A stretch of DNA of 64,000 nucleotides, from contig NZ_JAKGSD010000014.1 in the NCBI RefSeq assembly GCF_021654135.1, positions 99,980-163,979 of the forward strand, read 5' to 3'. The position numbers and the translations under genes were made by a program. The DNA is from Amycolatopsis tucumanensis (lineage in GTDB: Bacteria > Actinomycetota > Actinomycetes > Mycobacteriales > Pseudonocardiaceae). Below are positions 34,257-42,527 of this stretch, in pieces; the first letter of the stretch is position 1; each line of letters begins with the position of its first letter. Under the pieces are notes generated by a model that saw only the letters and a program-made list of their open reading frames with translations, was not told where the DNA came from and searched no databases.

Positions 34257-35027
34257 GTGACTGTGCGCCTGGACCTCGAGCCCACCGGACTGGCCGTCCT
34301 GACGGTCGACGCCGGGCCGCTCAACCTGTACACGCTGGAGCTGCACGCGGACTTCGACGCCGCGCTGGACCGCCTCGGGGACGCGCGGGCGCTGCTGATC
34401 CGCGCCGAGGGCAAGGTCGTCAGCGGCGGCGTCGACGTGTCCCTGTTCGCCGCGCAGGAGACGCCCGAGCAGGCGAAGGAGCTGTTCGACCGGATGCTGG
34501 CGCTGCCGGACCGGATCGCGGCGCTGGAGATCCCGACGGTGTTCGCGGCGCACGCGTTGTGCCTGACGTGGGCGTTCGAGGTCGCGGTGGCGTGCGACCT
34601 GATCCTGGCGGCGGAGCGGGCGTCGTTCGGGCTGGTCGAGAAGGTCGTCGGCCTGACCCCGACGATGGGCGGCACGCAGCGCCTGGCCGCGCGGGCGGGC
34701 GTCGGGCGGGCCGCGGAGTTCGTGACGACGGGCGACCGCTACCCGGCGGCGGAGCTGGCGCGGTGGGGCGTGGTGAACCGGGTGCTGCCGGACGCCGGTT
34801 TCGACGAGGCGGCGCGCGCTTTCGCGGCATCGTTGGCGGAGGGCCCGACACGCGCCCACGCGGCGACGAAGAAGGTGCTGTCACACTTCGCGAACGGCGG
34901 CGTCGCCGAGGCGAACAAGCACATCACGTCCATCGCGGCGGACCTGTACCGCACAGAGGACCTGCGCAACGCGGTGCGGTCGTTTCTGGAGGAAGGTCCG
35001 GGGAAGGCGAAGTTCACCGGTCGCTGA
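34257..35027 (+). CDS. Enoyl-CoA hydratase/isomerase family protein
   Basis: This 256-residue crotonase has EGKVVSGGVDVSLF (oxyanion hole), HALCLTWAFEVAVACDLILAA with a Glu at the first catalytic position, and EKVVGLTPTMGGTQRLAARAG. Thr-Met replaces the usual second Glu region, so hydratase activity is uncertain. The frame begins 11 nt after the phosphatase gene, but it probably has its own leaderless start. Whether it belongs to the ComA pathway is open. Confidence 0.85.
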   Translation: MTVRLDLEPTGLAVLTVDAGPLNLYTLELHADFDAALDRLGDARALLIRAEGKVVSGGVDVSLFAAQETPEQAKELFDRMLALPDRIAALEIPTVFAAHALCLTWAFEVAVACDLILAAERASFGLVEKVVGLTPTMGGTQRLAARAGVGRAAEFVTTGDRYPAAELARWGVVNRVLPDAGFDEAARAFAASLAEGPTRAHAATKKVLSHFANGGVAEANKHITSIAADLYRTEDLRNAVRSFLEEGPGKAKFTGR

Positions 35028-35066
35028 CCGGGCACACCGGTGGCTCGGCGGAGCCGTCGTGTACTA

Positions 35067-35094
35067 CCCTTTCACTACTTGATTAGTGAAAGGG
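35067..35094. promoter_or_regulatory. Perfect 11-bp inverted repeat, operator of the GntR/YtrA regulator
   Basis: CCCTTTCACTA (35067-35077) and TAGTGAAAGGG (35084-35094) are exact inverses with a 6-bp spacer. The right arm contains the GAAAGGG ribosome site of the regulator gene, so binding or mRNA folding would shut off translation as well as transcription. Confidence 0.75.
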
Positions 35095-35099
35095 TTCTT

Positions 35100-35483
35100 G
35101 TGATCGAGTTCCGGATCGACCGGCGCAGCGGCGTAGCCACCTACCTGCAGTTGGTGCAGCAGGTCGAACAGGCGTTGCGGCTCGGCCGGCTCCGGCCGGG
35201 CGACCGGTTGCCCACCGCCAAGGAGGTGGTGAGCAGCATCGCCATCAACCCGAACACGGTGCTCAAGGCGTACCGCGAACTCGAACGCGAAGGGCTCGTC
35301 GAAGCGCGGCGCGGGCTCGGCACCTTCGTCCGGCGTTCCCTCGGGCACGGCGACGCGGTGGACGGCGCCGTGCTGCGCCAGAAGCTGGAGAGCTGGATCC
35401 GGGAGTCCCGCGCGGCCGGGCTGGAGCGGGAGGACATCGAAGCGCTGGTCAAGTCGGTACTCGACGAACACCACTGGACGTGA
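35100..35483 (+). CDS. GntR-family regulator, YtrA subfamily
   Basis: This 127-residue protein has the short YtrA layout: a winged helix-turn-helix (IDRRSGVATYLQLVQQVEQALRLGRLRPGDRLPTAKEVVSSIAINPNTVLKAYRELEREGLVEARRGLGTFV) and only a short C-terminal dimerisation helix. YtrA regulators almost always control an adjacent ABC exporter, which is the case here (next gene 10 nt downstream). GTG 35100 lies 5 nt after GAAAGGG inside its own operator. Confidence 0.92.
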   Translation: MIEFRIDRRSGVATYLQLVQQVEQALRLGRLRPGDRLPTAKEVVSSIAINPNTVLKAYRELEREGLVEARRGLGTFVRRSLGHGDAVDGAVLRQKLESWIRESRAAGLEREDIEALVKSVLDEHHWT

Positions 35484-35493
35484 AGGAGGGGGC

Positions 35494-36366
35494 ATGGCGA
35501 GCAGTGACGCCTTGACGGCGGCCGACCTCGGCAAGCGCTACCGCCGGGGCTGGGCGCTACGGGACTGCGACTTTTCCGTGCCACACGGCCGGATCAGCGC
35601 GCTGGTCGGCCCCAACGGCGCGGGCAAGACGACGTTGATGGCGCTCGCCGCCGGCCTGCTGGAGCCGACCGAGGGGCAGGTGCGGGTGATGGGCCGCGCG
35701 CCGGACAGGCGCGGGATTCCCGCGGACCTGGCCTTCCTGGCTCAGGACAAGCCGTTGTACCGCGGATTCACGGTCGCGGACATGCTGCGCGCGGGCCGGG
35801 CGCTCAACACCACGTGGGACCAGGCGTACGCGGAGCGGCTCGTCTACGAGGCCGGTGTCCCGCGCACGGCGCGCATCGGCACGTTGTCGGGCGGCCAGCG
35901 CACGCGGGTGGCGCTCGCGGTGACACTCGGCCGGCGGCCGCGCGTGCTCATGCTCGACGAACCGCTCGCGGATCTGGACCCGATCGCCAGGGACGAGGTG
36001 ATGCGGACCTTGATGGCCGAAGCCGCCGACACCGGAATGACCGTGCTGCTCTCCTCGCACGTGCTGTCGGACCTGGAAAACGTGTGCGATCACCTGGTGC
36101 TGCTCGCCGACGGGCGGACACGGCTGTGCGGCGACGTGGCGGACCTGCTCGCCGGGCACCGGCTGCTGGTCGGCCCCGCGGACGGCGACCTCGCCGCGGA
36201 CACGGTGGTCGAGCGGCGCACGACGGCACGCCAGGTCACGGCCCTGGTGCGGGGGCACTCGCCCGCTCCCGGCTGGGAATCACACGAACCCACGTTGGAG
36301 GAACTGGTGATGGCGCACCTGCGGGCGGGCAGCGCCGCGGCACGCGCGCGGGAGGTGGCCGCGTGA
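35494..36366 (+). CDS. ABC transporter ATP-binding protein
   Basis: This 290-residue single nucleotide-binding domain has Walker A GPNGAGKTT (~38-46), Q-loop LAFLAQDKPLYRGF, signature LSGGQRTRVALAVTLG, Walker B RVLMLDEPLADLD, and H-loop LSSHVLSDLEN. It belongs to the YtrB/CcmA-like exporters controlled by YtrA regulators. GAAGGAGGG precedes ATG 35494. It pairs with the membrane protein that starts within its stop codon. Confidence 0.93.
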   Translation: MASSDALTAADLGKRYRRGWALRDCDFSVPHGRISALVGPNGAGKTTLMALAAGLLEPTEGQVRVMGRAPDRRGIPADLAFLAQDKPLYRGFTVADMLRAGRALNTTWDQAYAERLVYEAGVPRTARIGTLSGGQRTRVALAVTLGRRPRVLMLDEPLADLDPIARDEVMRTLMAEAADTGMTVLLSSHVLSDLENVCDHLVLLADGRTRLCGDVADLLAGHRLLVGPADGDLAADTVVERRTTARQVTALVRGHSPAPGWESHEPTLEELVMAHLRAGSAAARAREVAA

Positions 36367-37304
36367 CCTGGGTGACCTGGCGGCTGCACCGCCTCCAGCT
36401 GCTGCTCGGTCTCGGGCTGATCGCTGCCGTCGCGGCGGTGCTGGTCGTCGAGCACGCGCAAGCGACCGGTTACCTGGCGGCCCACGGCATCGAGGGGTGC
36501 CATCTGGTCGACAGTGGACGGTGCACCGCCCCGGCGATGGCGGAGTTCGAGGACGAGTTCCAGAGCTTCGCGCGCAACTTCCCGATGGTGCTGCTCGGCC
36601 TCCCCGTGCTGCTCGGCATGTTCACCGGTGCGCCACTGTTCGCGCGCGAGTTCGAGCAGGGGACCCACATCCTCGGGCTGACGCAGTCGGTGAGCCGGTT
36701 CCGCTGGTGGGCGAGCAAGGTGCTCGTGGTGGGCACGCCGGTCCTGCTCGGCATGTTCGCGCTCGGCCTGGTGAGCGCGTGGGCCTTCGAACCGCTGCAC
36801 TACGTGACCCGCGGAGCGATCATGACACCGGGTTTCGAAACGCAGGGGCCGGTCCTGGGCGCCTACACCGCACTCGCGTTCGCCATCGGCGCGACGGCGG
36901 GGCTATTCTTCCGCAGCACGCTCGCCGCGATGGCCGCGACGCTGCTCGTCTACCTGGTGGTCGTGATCGGGGTCGCGAACCTCGCGAGGGCCGATTACGC
37001 CGCGCCCGCCCTGGCCACGGCCCCCGTCACCGCGGAGAACCCCGTCCCGTACGACGCGTGGCGGCTCGGGGCGGCGTACTACGACGCAAGCGGCCACGAG
37101 GTCGCCTTCGAACCGTCCGCCTGCACGTCCGCCGACACCGCGCGGAGTTGCCTGGAGAACCAGGGGGTGGCGGTGCAGCGGGCCGCGTTCCACCCGGCCG
37201 ACCGGTTCTGGCGTTTCCAGGGGATCGAGAGCGGGATCCACGTGGTGCTGGGCGCTCTGCTCCTGGCGGCCGGCCTGTGGCGGGTGCGGCGGCGGGTCTT
37301 GTGA
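36363..37304 (+). CDS. ABC transporter permease
   Basis: This 313-residue ABC-2-type membrane protein has about six transmembrane helices (LLLGLGLIAAVAAVLVV, MVLLGLPVLLGMFTG, LVVGTPVLLGMFALGLVSAW, GAYTALAFAIGATAGLFF, AATLLVYLVVVIGVANLA, HVVLGALLLAAGLW). A ~110-residue extracytoplasmic loop before the last helix contains a Cys pair (SACTSADTARSCLEN), and another Cys pair is in the first loop (GCHLVDSGRCTA), so disulfides are likely. GTG 36363 overlaps the ATPase stop by 4 nt. The substrate is unknown; relatives export peptides or envelope-active compounds. Confidence 0.88.
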   Translation: MTWVTWRLHRLQLLLGLGLIAAVAAVLVVEHAQATGYLAAHGIEGCHLVDSGRCTAPAMAEFEDEFQSFARNFPMVLLGLPVLLGMFTGAPLFAREFEQGTHILGLTQSVSRFRWWASKVLVVGTPVLLGMFALGLVSAWAFEPLHYVTRGAIMTPGFETQGPVLGAYTALAFAIGATAGLFFRSTLAAMAATLLVYLVVVIGVANLARADYAAPALATAPVTAENPVPYDAWRLGAAYYDASGHEVAFEPSACTSADTARSCLENQGVAVQRAAFHPADRFWRFQGIESGIHVVLGALLLAAGLWRVRRRVL

Positions 37305-37309
37305 CACCG

Positions 37310-37348
37310 CCGGCTCCGGCCTGGCGACCCGCACCAGGCCGGAGCCGG
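37310..37348. terminator. Bidirectional hairpin terminator between the ABC permease and fahA
   Basis: CCGGCTCCGGCCTGG (37310-37324) and its exact inverse (37334-37348) form a 15-bp stem with a 9-nt loop, between two convergent stops 49 nt apart. Confidence 0.85.
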
Positions 37349-37353
37349 AGGGC

Positions 37354-38535
37354 TCAGCGCTTGGCTTCGGTGGCCGGCAGGATCCTCCCCCGCACCTCGC
37401 CGAAACCGATGCGGCCTTCCGTGCCCGGGGCGGTCGCCGAGATGACCACCTCGTCGCCGTCCAGGAGGAACGTTCGCGGCTCGCCGTTGAGCTCGATCGG
37501 CTCCTTGCCGCCCCAGGTCAGCTCGATGAACGCGCCGCGCTGGTTCTTCTCCGGGCCGGAGATCGTGCCGGACGCGTACAGGTCGCCCGTGCGCGAGGAC
37601 GCCCCGTTGACCGTCATGTGCGCCAGCATCTGCGCCGGCGACCAGTACATCTCCCGGTACGGCGGGCGGCTGACCTCCTGCCCGTTCCACGAAACCGACA
37701 ACGCGATGTCCAGCCCCCACGGCGACGACTCCCGCAGGTACGGCAACGGCTCCGGCGACTGCTCCGGCGTCGGGACCCGCGCGGCCTCCAGCGCCAGCAG
37801 CGGCACCACCCACGGCGAGATCGACGTCGCGAAGCTCTTGCCGAGGAACGGGCCCAGCGGCACGTACTCCCAGGCCTGGATGTCCCGCGCCGACCAGTCG
37901 TTGACCAGCACCGCGCCGAACACGTGCCGCGGGAAGTCCTCCGTGGACACCGGTGAACCGAGCGGCGACGGCACCCCGACGATGAATCCCAGCTCGGCCT
38001 CGATGTCCAGCCTGCGGCACTCGCCGAACGTCGGCGCGGCCTCGTCCGGCGCCTTGCGCTGCCCGCACGGCCGCACGATGTCCGTCCCGGACACCACGAC
38101 CGTCCCGGACCGCCCGTGGTAGCCCACCGGCAGGTGCTTCCAGTTCGGCATCAGCGGCTCGGCGTCCGGCCGGAACAGCCGTCCCAGGTTGGACGCGTGG
38201 TGCTCGGAGGCATAGAAGTCCACGTAGTCCGCGACCTCGACGGGCAGGTGCAGCTCCACTTCGGACACCGGGAAGACCGCATCGGCGGGCACCTCACCCC
38301 GCACGAGGTCCGAAACACGCGCCCGGACCTCGACCCACCGGTCGTAGCCCTGCGCCATGAACGCGTTCAACGACGGCCGCGCGAACACGTCGTCGCCCAG
38401 CGCCACCGCCAGGTCGACCACCGAGTCGCCCACCCGCACGCCGACCCGCGGCTGCGTCCCCGGCGTGGAGAACACGCCGTAGGGCAGGTTGTCCAGCCCG
38501 AACAGCGACCCCTCGGGGATGTCGATCGTGGTCAC
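37354..38535 (-). CDS. fahA: Fumarylacetoacetase
   Basis: This 393-residue enzyme hydrolyses 4-fumarylacetoacetate to fumarate and acetoacetate, the last step of tyrosine/phenylalanine breakdown. Metal and catalytic residues are seen in DFYASEHHASNLG (Asp and catalytic His), RRLDIEAELGF (two metal Glu) and VNDWSARDIQAWEYVPLG (metal Asp), and the length is close to the bacterial family. GTG 38535 overlaps the stop of the unknown gene by 4 nt, so it is coupled to the hmg operon. Confidence 0.95.
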   Translation of the reverse strand: MTTIDIPEGSLFGLDNLPYGVFSTPGTQPRVGVRVGDSVVDLAVALGDDVFARPSLNAFMAQGYDRWVEVRARVSDLVRGEVPADAVFPVSEVELHLPVEVADYVDFYASEHHASNLGRLFRPDAEPLMPNWKHLPVGYHGRSGTVVVSGTDIVRPCGQRKAPDEAAPTFGECRRLDIEAELGFIVGVPSPLGSPVSTEDFPRHVFGAVLVNDWSARDIQAWEYVPLGPFLGKSFATSISPWVVPLLALEAARVPTPEQSPEPLPYLRESSPWGLDIALSVSWNGQEVSRPPYREMYWSPAQMLAHMTVNGASSRTGDLYASGTISGPEKNQRGAFIELTWGGKEPIELNGEPRTFLLDGDEVVISATAPGTEGRIGFGEVRGRILPATEAKR

Positions 38536-39356
38536 GCCGTCACTCCTCCTTCCAGCACCGAAGCCGGGACCAGTTCGAGGTCCACCAGCTCGGCCACCGG
38601 TTCGTCGATGCTGCAGGTCCCGAACGACCGGAACGACTCCCGCGCCGAGAAATCCACTTGGGACACCAGTTCGGCCACCCGCGCGCCGTCCCGCTCCGCG
38701 AGCAACGCGGCCAGCTCGTCCTCGCCCGCACCGGAGCGGGCCGCCGCCGTCGCCAGCAGCAGGTTCAGGAACCCGTGCTGCTCGAACCCGGTCGACGGGT
38801 CCGTGTTCCGCACCGCGTGGTGCAGCCCGGCGGTCGCCTTGAACGGCACCCCCGCCCGCACCACGGCGTGCACGGCCGCGGCCAGCTCCGCCTCGTCCGG
38901 GTACAGCTCCGCTTTCACCCCGCCGGTCCGGAACTTCGCGGCGTGCCCGGTCTTCGCGCAGGTCGCGATCACCTCGGCGCGGCGGGAGTCCCGCGGCACC
39001 TCGACGAACACCGGCACGTCACCGGCCACCTCCAGCGCGCGGAAGAAGTCCGGCACCGACGATTCCGCGGGCACCGCGACCTCGAACCCGGCCAGCCGCA
39101 CCGGCAGGTCGGCGGCCCGGCCCAGAGCGTCCGGCAGCTGGGCCGGGCCGCCCGGCGCGGTCACCGACAGGTCGAGCGGCTCCGCAGCGACCGCACCGAG
39201 CTCCGCGAGCGCGGGCGCGGCCAGGACCAGCGGGCCGACCAGGTCGCCGTAGCCCGACGCGAGGTGCGCGGCGTGGTCCGGCACCGCCCGCGGCAGGGGC
39301 TTCAGACCGGGCGGGAACACCGCCGCGTCGTCGAGGAACCCGGCGAACACGCTCAC
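38532..39356 (-). CDS. Unknown protein between hmgA and fahA (candidate isomerase)
   Basis: This 274-residue protein is not one I can assign to a named family. It starts VSVFAGFLDDAAVFPPGLKPL and alternates short beta strands and helices (LVGPLVLAAPALAEL, VPVFVEVPRDSRRAEVIATC, HAAKFRTGGVKAELYPDEAELAAAVHAVVRAGVPFKATAGLHHAVRN), which suggests a TIM-barrel-like fold with a possible active site in KFRTGG and TAGLHHA. It overlaps hmgA and fahA by 4 nt on each side. The pathway needs a maleylacetoacetate isomerase between those enzymes. The known GST-type enzyme is absent here, so this gene is a candidate for a non-homologous replacement. Confidence 0.8.
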   Translation of the reverse strand: MSVFAGFLDDAAVFPPGLKPLPRAVPDHAAHLASGYGDLVGPLVLAAPALAELGAVAAEPLDLSVTAPGGPAQLPDALGRAADLPVRLAGFEVAVPAESSVPDFFRALEVAGDVPVFVEVPRDSRRAEVIATCAKTGHAAKFRTGGVKAELYPDEAELAAAVHAVVRAGVPFKATAGLHHAVRNTDPSTGFEQHGFLNLLLATAAARSGAGEDELAALLAERDGARVAELVSQVDFSARESFRSFGTCSIDEPVAELVDLELVPASVLEGGVTA

Positions 39357-40543
39357 TTCGGCCCCCGCCCGGCCCAGGTCCACGCGTAGTTCGGGTCCTC
39401 GGCCGCGCGGCCGCCCTCACCCAGCTCCAGCGGGCGGAACGTGTCGACCATGACGGCGAGCTCGTCGAAGTACTCCACGCCGATGCTGCGCTCGTAGGCG
39501 CCCGGCTGCGGGCCGTGCGAGTGCCCGCCCGGGTGCAGCGAGATCGAGCCCTGCCCGATGCCCGAGCCCTTGCGCGCCTCGTAGTCGCCGCCGCAGTAGA
39601 ACATGACCTCGTCGGAGTCCACATTGGAGTGGTAGTACGGCACCGGGATGGACAGCGGGTGGTAGTCCACCTTGCGCGGCACGAAGTTGCAGATGACGAA
39701 GTTGTCGCCCTCGAACACCTGGTGCACCGGCGGCGGCTGGTGCACGCGGCCGGTGATCGGCTCGAAGTCGCTGACGTTGAACGTGTACGGGTACAGGCAG
39801 CCGTCCCAGCCGACCACGTCGAACGGGTGCTGCGGGTACACGAACCGGGTGCCGACGATCCCACTGCTGCCGCGGTGCTTGATCAGCACCTCGACGTCGG
39901 TGCCCTCGACCAGCAGCGGCTCGGTGGGCCCGTGCAGGTCGCGCTCGCAGTAGGGCGAGTGCTCCAGCAGCTGGCCGTACTTGGACAGGTACCGCTTCGG
40001 CGGCGTGATGTGCGAGTTCGCCTCGATCGCGTACGCCCGCACCGGGCCGTCCGGCACCCAGCGGTGAGTGGTGGCGCGCGGCAGGATCACGTAGTCGCCC
40101 TGGCGGAACGGCAGCACGCCGAACACGGTCTCGACGACGCCCTCACCAGACTCGATGTAGACGCACTCGTCACCGATCGAGTTGCGGTACAGCGGGGACG
40201 CCTCGCCCGCCACGACGTAGGAGATGCGCACGTCGCCATTGCCGAGCACGAGCCGGCGCCCGGTGACGACGTCGTTGGACTTCCACTCCTCGCCGGGGAA
40301 CAGCTCGTGCAGCTTGAGGTGCCGCGGCCGGAGCGGGTGGTTGGCCTCGGTGGTCAGGTCCGGGAGCTCCCAGACCGCCGAGTCGACGATCGCCGACGGG
40401 ATGTTGCGGTGGTAGAGCAGCGACGAGTCGCTGGAGAAGCCCTCCTCTCCCATCAGCTCCTCGTAGTACAGGCCACCCTCGGGCGTGCGGTGCTGCGTGT
40501 GCCGCTTCGGCGGAACCGCACCGACCTGCCGGTAGTACGCCAT
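39353..40543 (-). CDS. hmgA: Homogentisate 1,2-dioxygenase
   Basis: This 396-residue Fe(II) enzyme opens homogentisate to maleylacetoacetate. The cupin core has the iron ligands in PYYHSNVDSDEVMFY and the substrate/iron His in SLHPGGHSHGP. The N-terminal fold AYYRQVGAVPPKRHTQHR is that of the shorter actinobacterial/archaeal type (human HGD has ~445 residues). ATG 40543 follows GGAGGCGAGG. First gene of the hmgA-unknown-fahA operon, with a MarR-type operator at 40569-40588 just upstream. Confidence 0.95.
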   Translation of the reverse strand: MAYYRQVGAVPPKRHTQHRTPEGGLYYEELMGEEGFSSDSSLLYHRNIPSAIVDSAVWELPDLTTEANHPLRPRHLKLHELFPGEEWKSNDVVTGRRLVLGNGDVRISYVVAGEASPLYRNSIGDECVYIESGEGVVETVFGVLPFRQGDYVILPRATTHRWVPDGPVRAYAIEANSHITPPKRYLSKYGQLLEHSPYCERDLHGPTEPLLVEGTDVEVLIKHRGSSGIVGTRFVYPQHPFDVVGWDGCLYPYTFNVSDFEPITGRVHQPPPVHQVFEGDNFVICNFVPRKVDYHPLSIPVPYYHSNVDSDEVMFYCGGDYEARKGSGIGQGSISLHPGGHSHGPQPGAYERSIGVEYFDELAVMVDTFRPLELGEGGRAAEDPNYAWTWAGRGPK

Positions 40544-40568
40544 GACCTCGCCTCCTTGCCGGTCCGAT

Positions 40569-40588
40569 GTAGTAAATGTATGTACTAC
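40569..40588. promoter_or_regulatory. MarR operator in front of hmgA
   Basis: GTAGTA-N8-TACTAC, a perfect 6-bp inverted repeat, 25 nt before the hmgA start. It matches the site upstream of the MarR gene in sequence and spacing. Confidence 0.75.
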
Positions 40589-40606
40589 TTCGCCGACGCG
40601 CAAGGG

Positions 40607-41140
40607 TCAGTTGCGACCGCGCACGTCGAACTGGTCGCGGTTGGTGATCAGCTTGTCCAGCAGCATCACGAGAATGCGCTGCTCGGCCTCGGTGAGCACG
40701 CTGGTCCACTCGTGCTCGCGCTCGTTGTGCTCGCGGAACACCTCGACCATCTCGGCGCGGCCGCGCTCGGACAGCGACAGCAGCACCGAGCGGCCGTCGT
40801 GCTCGCCGGGCGTGCGCTCCAGCAGCCCGTCGGCCACCAGTGTCTTCGACAGGTTGGACACCGCCGCGCGGCTCATGCCGGTCAGCTCGGCGGCCTTCTT
40901 CGCCTCCAGCGGGCCGGCCAGCCAGGTGACGAACAGCAGCCGGAACCCGGACCAGGACTGGCCGCGCGGCCGGTGGACGCTGGCCTCCAGGTCGTAGGTG
41001 ACGATGTTGGAGGCCCGGTTCAGCGTCAGCAGCACCTCGGTGGCGAGCTGGTGCCGGAAGCCGAACTCCTCGGCGAGCCTGCGGTTGGCGAGCTCGACGA
41101 AGGACCAGAAGTCGAGCTCACCAACACCACCGTCCGCCAT
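40607..41140 (-). CDS. MarR-family regulator of the homogentisate operon
   Basis: This 177-residue MarR protein has a winged helix-turn-helix at ~82-125 (EAKKAAELTGMSRAAVSNLSKTLVADGLLERT, then DGRSVLLSLSERG) and helical dimer ends. It lies 63 nt upstream of hmgA on the same strand and is flanked on both sides by GTAGTW-N8-WACTAC palindromes, so it probably represses itself and hmgA until homogentisate or a related aromatic acid binds. Confidence 0.9.
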   Translation of the reverse strand: MADGGVGELDFWSFVELANRRLAEEFGFRHQLATEVLLTLNRASNIVTYDLEASVHRPRGQSWSGFRLLFVTWLAGPLEAKKAAELTGMSRAAVSNLSKTLVADGLLERTPGEHDGRSVLLSLSERGRAEMVEVFREHNEREHEWTSVLTEAEQRILVMLLDKLITNRDQFDVRGRN

Positions 41141-41165
41141 GACCGCAACCCTATCGCCGGAGGAA

Positions 41166-41185
41166 GTAGTTAATATCTAAACTAC
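41166..41185. promoter_or_regulatory. MarR operator in front of the marR gene
   Basis: GTAGTT-N8-AACTAC, a perfect inverted repeat 25 nt before the marR start, overlapping the stop codon of the MFS gene. The same distance and spacing are seen at the hmgA site. Confidence 0.75.
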
Positions 41186-42499
41186 CTCGCGAGCTGCCGG
41201 GGCGCCACGCCGTTCCTTCGTCACCTTGAGGAACGACAGCATCACCGCGCAGACGACCAGGCACGCGATCGGGAAGTACAGGCCCACCGACACGTCGTCG
41301 GCGGTGGCGTTCTTGCCGATCACGTACGGCCCGAAGAACCCGCCCAGCGCGGCGATCGAGTTGATCGCGGCCAGCCCGACCGCGGTGTGCTCCTTGGACA
41401 GCACCCGCGAGGCCAGCGCCCAGTACGGCGCGAGGTAGCCGAGCACGCCGATCGCGACCAGCGACAGGCAGATCAGCGCCGCCACCGGGGTGTGCCGGAA
41501 CTGGATCGTGCCGAACAGGCCGATCGCGGCCAGCAGCATCATCGCGACGACGTGCCCGCGCCGCTCCCCCGTCCGGTCGGAGTTGCGGGCCACCAGCAGC
41601 ATGCCGGCCGCGCCGACGATCCACGGGATCACGCCGAGGAACCCGATGTTGGTCGCCGAGTAGGACGGGTCCATCTGCTTGACGATCTGCGGCAGGAAGA
41701 AGGTGAACCCGTACAGGCCGCACGCGGCGAACAGGTTCGCGAAGGCCATGTAGAGCACCTTGCGGTCCTTCATGACCTGCAGCTGGCCGAGGAAGGTCTC
41801 CTTCTGCTCGGGTGCGTAGTCGGAGTTGATCTCGGTCTCCAGCCACTCGCTCTCCTCGCGCGAGAGGAAACGCGCCTGGCTGGGCTTGTTCGGCAGGTAG
41901 ACCAGGACGATCAGGCCGACCAGCACCGCGGGCAGGCCCTGCAGGATGAACACCCAGCGCCAGCCGGACAGGCCGAACCAGCTGATGTGGTCGAGGATCA
42001 GGCCGCCGGTGAGGCTGCCGAGGATCATCGCGATCGGCTGCGCGATCGCCAGCGTCGCGATGGCGCGGCCGCGTTCCTTCGGGCGGAACCACAGCGTCAG
42101 GTACAGCAGCAGGCCCGGGTAGAGCCCGGCCTCGGCGACGCCGAGCACGATCCGCGCGATGTAAAGCTGCGGGATGTTCTGCACGAACCCGGTGACGGCG
42201 GTGACGATGCCCCAGCTGATCGCGATGCGCGCGAGCCAGATCCGCGCGCCGATCTTCTTCATGATCATGTTGCTGGGGATCTCGAACACCACGTAGGCGA
42301 GGAAGAAGATCGCCGACGCGGTGCCGAACACGGCCGTGGTGATCAGCAGCTCGTGCTGCATGCCCAGCTGGGCGTAGCTGATGTTCGACCGGTCCATGTA
42401 GTTGAACACGTACAGCAGCGCGACCAGCGGCAGGACTCTCTTGCTGACCTTGCGGATCGTCCGGCTGCCGAGTTCCCCGGCAGCGGTGGTTTCGCTCAT
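41177..42499 (-). CDS. MFS importer of the anion:cation symporter family
   Basis: This 440-residue, 12-helix transporter resembles HpaX (4-hydroxyphenylacetate) and phthalate/tartrate permeases: RVLPLVALLYVFNYMDRSNISYA in helix 1, GVAEAGLYPGLLLYLTLWFRPKERGRA in helices 4-5, and the GWRWVFILQGLPA segment. Such carriers import organic acids with protons. It lies 28 nt after the flavoprotein gene, as the last member of the IclR-controlled operon, and just upstream of the homogentisate genes, so it may feed either pathway. Confidence 0.9.
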   Translation of the reverse strand: MSETTAAGELGSRTIRKVSKRVLPLVALLYVFNYMDRSNISYAQLGMQHELLITTAVFGTASAIFFLAYVVFEIPSNMIMKKIGARIWLARIAISWGIVTAVTGFVQNIPQLYIARIVLGVAEAGLYPGLLLYLTLWFRPKERGRAIATLAIAQPIAMILGSLTGGLILDHISWFGLSGWRWVFILQGLPAVLVGLIVLVYLPNKPSQARFLSREESEWLETEINSDYAPEQKETFLGQLQVMKDRKVLYMAFANLFAACGLYGFTFFLPQIVKQMDPSYSATNIGFLGVIPWIVGAAGMLLVARNSDRTGERRGHVVAMMLLAAIGLFGTIQFRHTPVAALICLSLVAIGVLGYLAPYWALASRVLSKEHTAVGLAAINSIAALGGFFGPYVIGKNATADDVSVGLYFPIACLVVCAVMLSFLKVTKERRGAPAAREVV

Positions 42500-42527
42500 G
42501 TCTCTCCTCGTTGAGTGTCTCGCGAAG

